Shown: positions 44,193 to 53,505 of the stretch, in pieces | Layout of the letters: each line of letters begins with the position of its first letter | How positions within the stretch are numbered: the first letter of the stretch is position 1 | Source of the DNA: Candidatus Nitrosocosmicus franklandus | GTDB lineage: Archaea; Thermoproteota; Nitrososphaeria; Nitrososphaerales; Nitrososphaeraceae | DNA length: 64,000 bases | Reading direction: 5' to 3' | Assembly: GCF_900696045.1 (NCBI RefSeq) | Contig: NZ_LR216287.1 | Span: 1,593,854 to 1,657,853 of the forward strand | Notes under the pieces: model-generated | Told to the model about the DNA's origin: nothing | Database searches by the model: none | The model's input: only the letters and a program-made list of their open reading frames with translations | Translations under genes and position numbers: made by a program

Positions 44193-46952
44193 ATGGCTGA
44201 AACTGATCTTCGTGAATCAAAAAGCAAAACCATTCTACACATTAAAAAAAGAAATGGTACAATAGTGGACTTTGAGCAATCAAAAATTTCAAATGCGATT
44301 TATAAAGCATTAGTTGCAACTGGTAAAGGGGATCACGATTTAGCTGAATTACTTGCATCAAAATTGGTAAACAAGATCATTAAGAGCGATTACTTAGAGT
44401 CTATTCATAAGGACCATGTACTTAGTGTTGAGGATGTTCAAGACATGGTAGAGTCTATATTGATTGAAGAGGGTTTAGCTGAAACCGCTAAAGCATATAT
44501 TCTATACCGTCATGAGAGACGAAAATTAAGAGAAGTGAAGATGAAGATCTTAAACAAGAAAGATCTAGACGAGGTTGATAAATCATTAGATGTTAATTCG
44601 CTACGAGTGTTATCTTCAAGATATTTGCTGAGGGATAATAATGGTGAAATAATAGAAGGTCCAAAACAATTATTTGAACGAGTGGCAATTTTGGTTGCAA
44701 TCTCGGATGTTATACATGATCCACGTATATTTGACTTTAAAGGTCATTATTCGCAGAATCTTTCCGAAGCAGAAGTTTATTATAAGAAATTGGATGATTT
44801 CGATAACAAATTAAAAATTGGAGGTTACTATTTAAATAAATATCATTTTGAATCTCTCATTAGGTCATACATAGACGAAGCAAGATCTGGTAAAATGAAG
44901 GTAAGTTTTAAGGATCTGTTAAGACTGATTGCAGAAGGTCAAATGAATAGTCACGTTAATAAAATTTTAGAATATTACAATCTAATGGTTTCAAATGAAT
45001 TTCTTCCCAACACTCCAACCCTTATGAATGCTGGAGCTAGATTGGGACAGTTGTCTGCTTGTTTTGTCCTTGATATGCCTGACGATATGTATTCTATTAT
45101 GAAATCATCCACTGACGCAGCTATGATATTTAAATCCGGAGGCGGGGTTGGAATAAATTATTCAGATCTTAGACCTGAGGGAGATATTGTTGCATCAACC
45201 AGTGGAGTTGCATCCGGACCCACGTCTTTTATGCAAATAATTGATTCGATTACTGATGTAGTCAAGCAAGGAGGGAAACGTCGTGGAGCAAATATGGGCA
45301 TATTAGAATCTTGGCATCCCGACATAGAAAAGTTCATTACAATGAAAACTAAACCTGGAATGTATGAAAATTTTAATGTGAGCGTAGGAATTTGGTCAGA
45401 TTTCTGGCAATCTCTTGTAAATAAAGAGGACCATAAATATTCTCTTAAAAATCCCAGAACCAAAGCTACCATGAAAAACATCGACTCGCACCAATTGATG
45501 GAGCTGATAGCACTAAGTGCATGGAAGAGTGCTGAACCTGGCGTAATATTTTTTGATAATATCAACAAATACAATCCTTGTATCAATGCCAAAGGTGGTC
45601 CACTGAGAGCGACAAATCCCTGTGGTGAACAATCTCTCTATCCATACGAATCTTGCAATTTAGGATCTATCAACTTGTCTAAATTTGTAAAAAGAAAAGC
45701 TGATGGCATGTACGAATTTGATTGGCCAAAATATGAACAGTCTATAAGGAAAGCTACCAGATTTCTTGATAATATCATAGATGTAAATAAATATCCGGTA
45801 GAGGAAATTGATGTTAATACAAAATTAACTAGGCGTATTGGCTTAGGAATTATGGGTATAGCTGATTTGTTATTTATGCTGCGTATTCCATACGATTCCA
45901 AAGAAGGGTATGAATTTATGAGTAAACTGGCTGAAACCCTGTCTTATTTTAGTATGGATGAAAGCGTAGTTATAGCGAAATCTCGCGGAGCATTTCCATT
46001 GTTTGAAAAAACTGAATATAAAAATGGTAGTGTTCCATTATCTGGTTATTACGAAATACCCAAGGATTTACATTGTTATGATTGGGATTCTTTAATTGGA
46101 AAAATTAAAACTTATGGAATCAGAAATTCATGGACTACTACTATTGCACCTACAGGGACATTGTCAATGATTTCGGATGTATCCAATGGGGTAGAACCAG
46201 TATTTGCTTTGGTATTTGAAAAACGTGTTACAGTTGGCCGATTCTTTTATACAAATAAAGTGTTTGAAAATGCATTGAAAGAAAATGGTCTCTATACGGA
46301 TGAAATTTTATTAAAAATCGCAAATAATTATGGTTCCGTACGAGGAATTGCCGAAATACCTGAGTGGATGCAAAGAGTATTTGTTACCGCCATTGATATT
46401 CATTGGGCTGACCATATTATGGCTCAAGCCGTATGGCAAAAGTGGATTAGTAATGCAATAGCAAAGACAATTAATATGCCTGGGGATGTAACTGTCGAAG
46501 ATGTAAAATGTGCATATTTGCTTGCACATGAATTTGGATTAAAGGGAGTTACTATATACAGAGATGGATCAAGAAATGAACAAGTTCTACACATAACTGG
46601 AGATGATCGTGAAAAAAGATTCCATGTTGCCCCTAGTAAATATTTACGTGATTTTGTAAAGGCAAATGTGAACGAACCTTACGTGATCGAACAAATTTCA
46701 CCAATTTTCAGAGATTATGGTGCCACCGAACAAAAATCTAAAGCAAATGAGGGAATTGATATTCTACTCAAGTCTGATATCACAGAAACAAGTCCCTCTC
46801 TAGGTAAAACAAAATCTGAACTATTTACCAATTCCATTTCTACGACAGAAAACGATAAAGAAGCTTGTCCGGTGTGCAAAAATTTTCTGATTATTACAGA
46901 AGGATGTAATATGTGTATAGAGTGTGGATTTAGCAGTTGTGGTGCTGGGTAA
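44193..46952 (+). CDS. nrdJ: Adenosylcobalamin-dependent ribonucleotide reductase (class II)
   Basis: 919 residues. N-terminal ATP-cone (ILHIKKRNGTIVDFEQSKIS to AYILYRHERRKL), then the catalytic barrel: LPNTPTLMNAG, GQLSACFVLDMPD (first redox Cys), GGGVGINYSDLRP, NPCGEQSLYPYESCNLGSIN (Cys, Glu and second Cys), and APTGTLSMISDVSNGVEPVF. A C-terminal Cys-rich tail CPVC...CNMCIECGFSSCG renews active-site thiols or binds zinc. Makes deoxynucleotides using B12, which thaumarchaea produce themselves. Start is ATG 44193. Confidence 0.96.
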   Translation: MAETDLRESKSKTILHIKKRNGTIVDFEQSKISNAIYKALVATGKGDHDLAELLASKLVNKIIKSDYLESIHKDHVLSVEDVQDMVESILIEEGLAETAKAYILYRHERRKLREVKMKILNKKDLDEVDKSLDVNSLRVLSSRYLLRDNNGEIIEGPKQLFERVAILVAISDVIHDPRIFDFKGHYSQNLSEAEVYYKKLDDFDNKLKIGGYYLNKYHFESLIRSYIDEARSGKMKVSFKDLLRLIAEGQMNSHVNKILEYYNLMVSNEFLPNTPTLMNAGARLGQLSACFVLDMPDDMYSIMKSSTDAAMIFKSGGGVGINYSDLRPEGDIVASTSGVASGPTSFMQIIDSITDVVKQGGKRRGANMGILESWHPDIEKFITMKTKPGMYENFNVSVGIWSDFWQSLVNKEDHKYSLKNPRTKATMKNIDSHQLMELIALSAWKSAEPGVIFFDNINKYNPCINAKGGPLRATNPCGEQSLYPYESCNLGSINLSKFVKRKADGMYEFDWPKYEQSIRKATRFLDNIIDVNKYPVEEIDVNTKLTRRIGLGIMGIADLLFMLRIPYDSKEGYEFMSKLAETLSYFSMDESVVIAKSRGAFPLFEKTEYKNGSVPLSGYYEIPKDLHCYDWDSLIGKIKTYGIRNSWTTTIAPTGTLSMISDVSNGVEPVFALVFEKRVTVGRFFYTNKVFENALKENGLYTDEILLKIANNYGSVRGIAEIPEWMQRVFVTAIDIHWADHIMAQAVWQKWISNAIAKTINMPGDVTVEDVKCAYLLAHEFGLKGVTIYRDGSRNEQVLHITGDDREKRFHVAPSKYLRDFVKANVNEPYVIEQISPIFRDYGATEQKSKANEGIDILLKSDITETSPSLGKTKSELFTNSISTTENDKEACPVCKNFLIITEGCNMCIECGFSSCGAG

Positions 46953-47022
46953 ACGATCACCCCTTTTTCAATCTAAAGTATATGTATATGTATATGTTTA
47001 CAAATTTATTATCTAGTTGTTT

Positions 47023-47961
47023 ATGGCGAAAAATAGGTTCTTTAACCGTAATGTAGTTTCTATACGCGATTTCGATCGGGATGATTTCTCATATCTTTTT
47101 GATGTTACTGATAAAATACAAACATTAAAATCCAAAGAACGTGGAGAAATTGCAAAAGGACTAATTCTTGGTTATATTTTCTATGAATACAGTACTAGAA
47201 CAAGACTTAGCTTCGAGTCTGCCATGTCCTCTATTGGCGGCCGATCTTTGGGGATTTCTGATGTTGATTCCTCTTCGATCATGAAAGGTGAAAGCTATGC
47301 GGATACAATAAAAACGATTTCCTTATACTCAGATGTAGTTCTTATACGTCATCCATCTGATGGTTCTAGTAGATATGCTTGCGAAATATCTCAAAAACCT
47401 GTTATTAATGGAGGAAGTGGAAGTGAAGAACATCCAACTCAAGCTATGTTGGATATTTACACGATATTTAAAGAAAAGAAAAAGATTGATGGTTTATCCA
47501 TCGGCATAGTCGGTGATTTAAAATATGGTCGGACAGTTTACTCTTTAATTTATGCTCTATCTAACTACAACGTAGATATTCACTTAGTTTCTCCGGCCGT
47601 ATTAAGAATTCGAAGTGAATCAATTTATGATATTTCACATAAGGTCAATATGCAACAACACCTTGAACTATCTGATGATCTTTTGCAAAAGCTAGATATA
47701 ATTTATGTAACCCGTATTCAAAGAGAACGGTTTCCTGATTTGCAGGAATACAAGAAGATTCAGGGATTATATACCATTGATGAAAATATTCTAAAAAAGT
47801 CAAAACCGAATGTTTCTATTCTTCATCCACTACCACGAGTAGATGAAATATCTCCATCGATTGATAATACTGTGAATGCTCTGTATTTCAAACAAGCTGC
47901 CTATGGAAAAGAACTACGAGCAGCTTTGTTGTCTATATTACTACATGAGAATCCTTTTTAA
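47023..47961 (+). CDS. pyrB: Aspartate carbamoyltransferase catalytic subunit
   Basis: About 312 residues. Carbamoyl-phosphate site YEYSTRTRLSFESA, SIMKGESYADTIKT, VLIRHPSDGSSRYA, GGSGSEEHPTQAMLDIYTI and LHPLPRVDEI complete the PyrB pattern. Second step of pyrimidine synthesis. ATG 47023 is preferred over TTG 47017. The regulatory subunit gene pyrI, commonly adjacent in archaea, is not in this window. Lies 70 bases after nrdJ on the same strand, linking two nucleotide-synthesis genes. Confidence 0.95.
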   Translation: MAKNRFFNRNVVSIRDFDRDDFSYLFDVTDKIQTLKSKERGEIAKGLILGYIFYEYSTRTRLSFESAMSSIGGRSLGISDVDSSSIMKGESYADTIKTISLYSDVVLIRHPSDGSSRYACEISQKPVINGGSGSEEHPTQAMLDIYTIFKEKKKIDGLSIGIVGDLKYGRTVYSLIYALSNYNVDIHLVSPAVLRIRSESIYDISHKVNMQQHLELSDDLLQKLDIIYVTRIQRERFPDLQEYKKIQGLYTIDENILKKSKPNVSILHPLPRVDEISPSIDNTVNALYFKQAAYGKELRAALLSILLHENPF

Positions 47962-48282
47962 TAAGGGTATTTACGTTCATTTTCTCTATTTTAGAATGAG
48001 GTACTGAGGGTTTAATCTTCATCAATCTTTTTCTTTTCTTTACCTCTAGTGGTATTGATCTATCAAATTACTATCTATTTTAAAATATTCTCAGATCTAG
48101 TTTGGGTTTTTAATTAAATTGATTTCGGTTGCTTCTTTAAGCTTTTGAGAGTATTCTAGGTAATGTATTCCTCCATAATAAAAGACCAAATTTTTAAACT
48201 TTACTTTATTTGGTTTTATCTTGAATTAATTTTGTAATTGTTCTTTACTAAATAATATATTGATGTTAGGATTCATTGTATA
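47962..48282. other. 320-base intergenic region
   Basis: Between pyrB and cutA. A leftward 30-codon frame (48097-48189) begins with TTG and is Tyr/Lys-rich; too short and unsupported to call. T-rich stretches just after pyrB may serve termination. Nothing else seen. Confidence 0.45.
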
Positions 48283-48285
48283 GTG

Positions 48286-48627
48286 ATGAAGCACTCTAAA
48301 ATTCAGTCTGATGGTGCAATTCTGTTATCTACCTTTCCAGATGAAAAATCGTTAATTAGGCTTTGTAAAGTGCTGGTAGCAGATAAACGATTATGTGCGT
48401 GTGTAAACTATACCAAAATAAATTCTTTATATACATGGGAAAATGAACTAAAACAAGAAGAAGAGTTTTTAGCAATTTTTAAGACAACTTCGAAATTAAT
48501 TGATGCCTTAAAAACCGAAATAACTGTAAATCATCCATACCAAATACCTGAAATTATAGTTCTCTCTATGAAGGATGTTTCTTCTGATTATATGTTATGG
48601 CTTGTCAACAATACTCGCACAACTTGA
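48286..48627 (+). CDS. cutA: CutA1-type divalent cation tolerance/PII-like protein
   Basis: About 113 residues. ILLSTFPDEKSLIRLCKVLV, RLCACVNYTKINSLYTWEN, EEEFLAIFKTT and HPYQIPEIIVLSM are the CutA1 trimer signature. Historically tied to copper tolerance, but its fold is PII-like and its true role is uncertain. GTG 48283 or ATG 48286. Confidence 0.9.
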   Translation: MKHSKIQSDGAILLSTFPDEKSLIRLCKVLVADKRLCACVNYTKINSLYTWENELKQEEEFLAIFKTTSKLIDALKTEITVNHPYQIPEIIVLSMKDVSSDYMLWLVNNTRTT

Positions 48628-48694
48628 AACAAATGATATTTTTTCGGCATTTTTTGTTTTCAGTTTGGTTAAAAGAAAATTGATATAAACGTGT

Positions 48695-49765
48695 TTAATA
48701 AATAGGATACCTCAATAATGCAATCACCCCCCCTAAAGATGTTACTCTTAATCCTATATCTGTGGTAGAATCGGTGGCAAAAACCTTTGTGTTATTAGAT
48801 TCTATTTCATTCAAAAGTTTAATGAAATCTTCTTCCTCGATATCATTAAAAACCTTGTCCGAATAAATCAATGCTTCGATAGCATTTAGTGACTGTGCGT
48901 ATTTAATTTCCTTGATTCCTATGGCATATCTCTTTTCCCCTTTACTTATCTGTTGCATTATTTTATCCATGATACTCGTAACCATAGCAATTTTGCTATC
49001 GGACATTAAATCCTTCATGGCCTGTGATCTCAAGAATACAAATATTCCATCTTCACCAGAAGCTTCGATTCCTTCAACTATACTAAAATCTGTTTTTTGA
49101 TAATATTCATTTCGTTCCCTTAAAAAATTATAGAGTCTCCTTTTTGTTTCTCCTGGACCGAAAACTATTATCTTGATTCCTTGTTCATTAAGATAGATCT
49201 CTAATGCCGTTCTAATGCTCTCAAAATAGCTGTTATTAGATTCATTTTTCTTATCCGCAGAATATCTTTTTCCACTCTTTCCGGAATATATATTAGGAGT
49301 CATTTTTAAATAAGTGCCCGTTAAACTTCCAATCGCTGCCTCTTGTGAATCAACAGATACAAGTAGATACTTGAATTTCATGACAGATTTGGATAGTATT
49401 TTTAAATAGTTTTCGTTCCATCTTGATTTTTCTAAAACCACTGTGTCACCAACCTTTAAAGTTATGGAATGATGTAATCCTCTAGGTACATTTTCATTAT
49501 TTGACGTAATTATGATTCCTGAAATTTTCAATCTGTCAACCGAATTATCAAAACTGATTTTTTCTACTCTTAGGATTATACGGATCTTGATTCGTTCACC
49601 CTTGTCTGGTCTAGAAAATTCGTTATCTTGTTTAATTACTCTTGTTGTATCTGCAGTAATACTATCGCCAACCTCTATTACTCTTCTTAAGCTAAATAGA
49701 TCGTCGGGTTCTTCTAATGTAACGACAATTTTGTTATCTGAATCTTTAGTCTTAGTTACTTTCAT
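48695..49765 (-). CDS. pelA: mRNA surveillance/ribosome rescue protein pelota
   Basis: 356 residues. Sm-like N-terminal domain (~1-130: LEEPDDLFSLRRVIEVGDSI, PRGLHHSITLKVGDTV), central domain with VDSQEAAIGSLTGTYLKM, and C-terminal eRF1-like domain (YAIGIKEIKYAQSLNAIEAL, VFATDSTTDIGLRVTSLGGV then IALLRYPIY). Works with aABCE1 to split stalled ribosomes. A small basic protein gene ends 20 bases upstream in the same direction. Confidence 0.93.
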   Translation of the reverse strand: MKVTKTKDSDNKIVVTLEEPDDLFSLRRVIEVGDSITADTTRVIKQDNEFSRPDKGERIKIRIILRVEKISFDNSVDRLKISGIIITSNNENVPRGLHHSITLKVGDTVVLEKSRWNENYLKILSKSVMKFKYLLVSVDSQEAAIGSLTGTYLKMTPNIYSGKSGKRYSADKKNESNNSYFESIRTALEIYLNEQGIKIIVFGPGETKRRLYNFLRERNEYYQKTDFSIVEGIEASGEDGIFVFLRSQAMKDLMSDSKIAMVTSIMDKIMQQISKGEKRYAIGIKEIKYAQSLNAIEALIYSDKVFNDIEEEDFIKLLNEIESNNTKVFATDSTTDIGLRVTSLGGVIALLRYPIY

Positions 49766-49785
49766 TTTTCTACTTTTTTCCTAAT

Positions 49786-50019
49786 CTACTTTTTTCTAGA
49801 ATATTTAGTGGGAAACAATATTGCTTTATCATCTTTTCTGTCATCTCCTGATTTCATTAATTTAATTAATGATTTATTGGATATCCATCTTATGAACTTG
49901 CCATTGTTTGTTCTTGTTTGTCTAGACTTTGAGATTGTGTCTCCTGTTTTGAAGACGTAGATTACTTTTAATCTTCTTAAATTTGTATATGTAATTTCCT
50001 TAAATATCTTTATCATCAT
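49786..50019 (-). CDS. Small basic hypothetical protein upstream of pelota
   Basis: 77 residues (second Met equally possible) with pI clearly basic (KTGDTISKSRQTRTNNGKFI, SNKSLIKLMKSG). It resembles a compact beta-type RNA-binding or ribosome-associated protein, but I do not recognise a family. The 20-base gap to pelA suggests one operon, so a translation-related role is a fair guess. Confidence 0.5.
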   Translation of the reverse strand: MMIKIFKEITYTNLRRLKVIYVFKTGDTISKSRQTRTNNGKFIRWISNKSLIKLMKSGDDRKDDKAILFPTKYSRKK

Positions 50020-50318
50020 TGTTTCATTAGCATCGCTATAAATACCGAGTACTAAAATCTGTCGTTAATCTAATGTATCATTTGAACTCCTTTTAAAATG
50101 ATATCAAATCACAATCGATTCAAAACCACAAAATCCTCGTTAGTGAGGATTCTTTATTATCTGTATATTTTTTTATATATTTACTTGAAAAAGTATCAAA
50201 TCAAATTGGGATGGACAAACTCTTCACTCAAGATCTTCTTCATTTATTCAGTAGGGCTTTTCATGTCATTGTTTGTCCTTTTACATCTTACAATCTTCTA
50301 TTATAAAAATCTAGATTG

Positions 50319-51098
50319 TTATTTTTTTTGTCTTGCATCTTTCCATAGATATTGAAAATAATCTTTAGCAAAACTTGCTAACCCTGTATGCTCAGCCCAA
50401 ATAGCTATAATGTCATAACTTGTGTTATTTACAACATCATTTTTTCCTTCTCCCAATAGAATCAATACGTGTTTAGAATCTCCAATGACTCCGCCTCCAA
50501 ACATATCATTCTTTAACCTTACGTCTGCTACCCTAGACATCGCTTTAACTGTGTCCGCGTTGGTTTCATCCGATGCTAGTATTGTTATTTTAACTCCTCT
50601 ATCAAATAGTTCACGTAGGACGGGTTGTATAGATCTCACAACATTTTCGGGGATCTTTGGAATTGCTATAAGTAGTTCTTCTTTGGTTGACTGAATTATT
50701 TCAGTTACTTTGGTCGCAATATTATACAATCCACTTACTACCCAAATATCGGGTTTCTCCTTCAATCCTGTTTTCTCATAGATCGGCATTAATTCATTAA
50801 TTATGATATTCTTGTTGCTACGAAGATTGTTTTCCATTTCGATCATCATAGCTTCTACTGCATTTGATGGTGATTTTGGAAAAAAATTCTGCGGTCTTTG
50901 GTTGTCCGAATAAACCCATCCTCTTACATACAGACTGTTTAAGACATCATAAATCTTTGAATATGGAACACCAGATTTCTTGCTGATTTCTGACGCTGTG
51001 TTTGAACCGGTAAATAATAATGAGGTATAAACTCTGATCTCGTAATTTGTTAACCCAAGGCTTTCCATAGATTCTTTGGCCTTGTCACTTATTTCCAT
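50319..51098 (-). CDS. TrmB-family transcriptional regulator
   Basis: 259 residues. N-terminal TrmB winged helix (ESLGLTNYEIRVYTSLLFTG, ASEISKKSGVPYSKIYDVLN, LYVRGWVYS), short coiled linker, then a C-terminal PLD-like/TrmBL effector region (ELLIAIPKIPENVVRSIQPV, RGVKITILAS, KHVLILLGEG). Divergent from the tetraether synthase gene across ~130 bases, so lipid synthesis may be one of its targets. Ligand unknown. Confidence 0.82.
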   Translation of the reverse strand: MEISDKAKESMESLGLTNYEIRVYTSLLFTGSNTASEISKKSGVPYSKIYDVLNSLYVRGWVYSDNQRPQNFFPKSPSNAVEAMMIEMENNLRSNKNIIINELMPIYEKTGLKEKPDIWVVSGLYNIATKVTEIIQSTKEELLIAIPKIPENVVRSIQPVLRELFDRGVKITILASDETNADTVKAMSRVADVRLKNDMFGGGVIGDSKHVLILLGEGKNDVVNNTSYDIIAIWAEHTGLASFAKDYFQYLWKDARQKK

Positions 51099-51229
51099 AA
51101 CTTTAACTGTGTAATCTAATATTAGATATTAAATCTTTCATCTAAATTCCAGATTACTAACTTAACACCGTAGGATTTGTGAGATCATGTTTATAAAGTT
51201 AATTAAATTTAGTATTAAAGGTCAACATT

Positions 51230-52933
51230 ATGGATCTAATACAAATTTCCAATTTAACTAGTAAAACTATTGGTTCGAAGCGAACTATTAGATATACTCA
51301 AAGTATTTGCCCTGATTGCAATATGATTCTTGATGCCGAGGTATTTGAAAGAGAGGGACAAGTTTTCATGACAAAAACATGTCCAAGTCACGGTGAATGT
51401 GAGGAATTATACTTCGGTTCTTACGAAATGTACAAGAAATTTAGTACATATTGGATGGATGGAAAGGGTGCCAAAGCACCAAATGTAATGGTGGATAAAT
51501 GCGCTTGCCCAACAAATTGTGGTTTATGTACAAATCATCTTTCTCACTCTGGATTAGCAAACATGATAGTAACAAATAGATGTGATCTAACATGTTGGTA
51601 CTGCTTCTTTTATGTCAAAAAAGGACTAGAAGGTGCTTATTTATATGAACCATCTCATGAACAAGTTCGCGCGATGATGAAAACCTTAAAGGCCGAGAGA
51701 CCTATCCCTGGAAACTCTATTCAAATTACTGGTGGGGAACCAATGCTGAGAGATGATATTACTGAATTAATTAAAATCATGAAGGAAGAGGGAGTAGATC
51801 ATGTGCAATTAAATACTAACGGCATAAAATTGGCTCTATCACCAGAAACAATGAGGCAAGTAAGAATGGCTGGGGTCAGCAATCTCTACTTATCATTTGA
51901 TGGGGTAACAGCCAGAACAAATCCCAAAAATCATTGGGAAGTGCCATATACATTGGAATCTGCTAGAAAATGTGGTATGACAGTCGTTTTCGTTCCCACC
52001 GTGATAAAATCTATAAATGATCATGAATTGGGTGGTATAATCAGATTTGCTCAGAAAAATATGGATGTTGTGCATGCCGTAAATTTCCAACCTGTCTCTT
52101 TAACAGGCAGAATGAGTAAAAAAGAACGAGAAAAATATAGAATAACCATTCCAGACTGCATTGAACGGATTGAGGAACAAACAAATGGTGAAATATCCAA
52201 AGACTCCTGGTTTCCGGTTCCTTCATGTATGCCTTTAACTAATGTGATAGAAGCATTCAGTAAGAAACCAAAATATGAATTATCCATTCATTTTGCATGC
52301 GGTGCAGGAACTTATGTTTTCGAGGATGTCCAAACTAAAAAATTGACTCCTCTGACCTCTTTTGTAGATATAAAAGGCCTGCTTGAATATTTTGAGGAGA
52401 AAACAGAGGAAATTAAATCCGGATCAAACAGATATTGGGCGATGCTAGAAGTGATACGAAAACTTAATCAATTTGTTGACAGAAGTAAACAGCCCTATGG
52501 ACTTAATTTAGGCCGTATGTTCTCTAGTATTCTTCTTAAGCAGAGTTTCGATTCTGTGGGATCATGGCATGTCAGATCTCTTTTCTTAGGAATGATGCAT
52601 TTTCAAGATAAATATAATGAAGATTTAGAAAGACTACAAAGATGTGATATCCACTATTTAACTCCGGACTTGCGTATAGTTCCCTTCTGTGCTTTTAATG
52701 TCATCCCTGAATGGTATCGTGATAGAATTCAAAAGAAGTACAGTATACCGGTTGAAGAATGGGAGAAGGAACATGGACAAACGTTAGAGGCAGGATTATA
52801 TAGAGGTATAATGAGAAAAGGTAAACCAGAGGCTCAAATGGGTTGTGCTATGTCGGAGATGCATAGAGCTGCAGCAGAGTCTGACGAAAATCACAAAGGT
52901 ATTGAATTACGAAACGGTATGGCAGGTGCATAA
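51230..52933 (+). CDS. tes: Radical SAM protein, probable tetraether lipid synthase (Tes)
   Basis: 567 residues. Radical SAM CxxxCxxC in NRCDLTCWYCFFY, SAM-contacting ITGGEPMLRDD, and QLNTNGIKLAL. Flanked by extra Cys sets (CPDC, CPSHGEC, CACPTNCGLC before the core; several after) that suit additional Fe-S clusters as in Tes/MJ0619-type enzymes, which join two archaeol chains into tetraether lipids. Thaumarchaea make GDGT/crenarchaeol, so a Tes is expected. Assignment rests on family memory; another member of the same radical SAM group is possible. The C-terminus is acidic and Ala-rich. Confidence 0.75.
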   Translation: MDLIQISNLTSKTIGSKRTIRYTQSICPDCNMILDAEVFEREGQVFMTKTCPSHGECEELYFGSYEMYKKFSTYWMDGKGAKAPNVMVDKCACPTNCGLCTNHLSHSGLANMIVTNRCDLTCWYCFFYVKKGLEGAYLYEPSHEQVRAMMKTLKAERPIPGNSIQITGGEPMLRDDITELIKIMKEEGVDHVQLNTNGIKLALSPETMRQVRMAGVSNLYLSFDGVTARTNPKNHWEVPYTLESARKCGMTVVFVPTVIKSINDHELGGIIRFAQKNMDVVHAVNFQPVSLTGRMSKKEREKYRITIPDCIERIEEQTNGEISKDSWFPVPSCMPLTNVIEAFSKKPKYELSIHFACGAGTYVFEDVQTKKLTPLTSFVDIKGLLEYFEEKTEEIKSGSNRYWAMLEVIRKLNQFVDRSKQPYGLNLGRMFSSILLKQSFDSVGSWHVRSLFLGMMHFQDKYNEDLERLQRCDIHYLTPDLRIVPFCAFNVIPEWYRDRIQKKYSIPVEEWEKEHGQTLEAGLYRGIMRKGKPEAQMGCAMSEMHRAAAESDENHKGIELRNGMAGA

Positions 52934-53063
52934 GTACCTGGCATATCAGAGCCAAATAACACTTTACCAAAATTAACAATTTTTTAAAAACTTCCAAACT
53001 GATTTTTACATGTGTTTTTGTAGAAAATTTTAAATAGCTTGAAACTGTATATTATTGTATAAA

Positions 53064-53486
53064 ATGCCGTCATCATCAATAAATGCCATAACACGAATGA
53101 GCGCAACACTAAAGGATCTTTTCATTTACATCTACGATTTATCACCGTTGGATATGGATCTTTTACTAACTCTAATCGCACATAATAATAAACAAATGAC
53201 TTTAGAGGATTTATCTAAAGCAGTGAACCGAGATAAGAGTACTGTATTCCGATCATTACAAAAATTAACAGGATTGGGAATATGTGTAAAAGAAAGTCGA
53301 ACTTTGAAAGAAGGAGGACATTTCCATGTGTATTCAGCTATATCTAGAGAAATCTTCAAACTTGAGACAGAGAAGCGTGTAAAAGAATTGGAACAAAGCT
53401 TGAGGAGAATACTAAAGAAATTTGAAGATGATCTCGAAATAATGCTGGATGATGTATTTGATACCAAGAAGAAAGTAGTAAAGTAA
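53064..53486 (+). CDS. Winged-helix regulator (TrmB/MarR-like), small
   Basis: About 140 residues from ATG 53064 (53055 is three codons earlier). Winged helix QMTLEDLSKAVNRDKSTVFR, LQKLTGLGICVKESRT, HFHVYSAISR, then a charged dimerisation helix (RVKELEQSLRRILKKFEDDL). Downstream of tes and ~20 bases before the hybrid kinase, so it may be the DNA-binding output of that signalling pair, whose own receiver proteins lack DNA-binding domains. Confidence 0.7.
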   Translation: MPSSSINAITRMSATLKDLFIYIYDLSPLDMDLLLTLIAHNNKQMTLEDLSKAVNRDKSTVFRSLQKLTGLGICVKESRTLKEGGHFHVYSAISREIFKLETEKRVKELEQSLRRILKKFEDDLEIMLDDVFDTKKKVVK

Positions 53487-53505
53487 TCAAAATAGCTAAA
53501 AGTGC

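Noticed and set aside
48097-48189. 30-codon minus-strand frame
   Set aside because: TTG start, no conservation evidence; noted only in the gap description.
50098-50355. 85-codon plus-strand frame of hydrophobic residues
   Set aside because: Runs into the antisense 3' end of the TrmB gene; composition fits random AT-rich DNA. A tiny membrane protein cannot be excluded.
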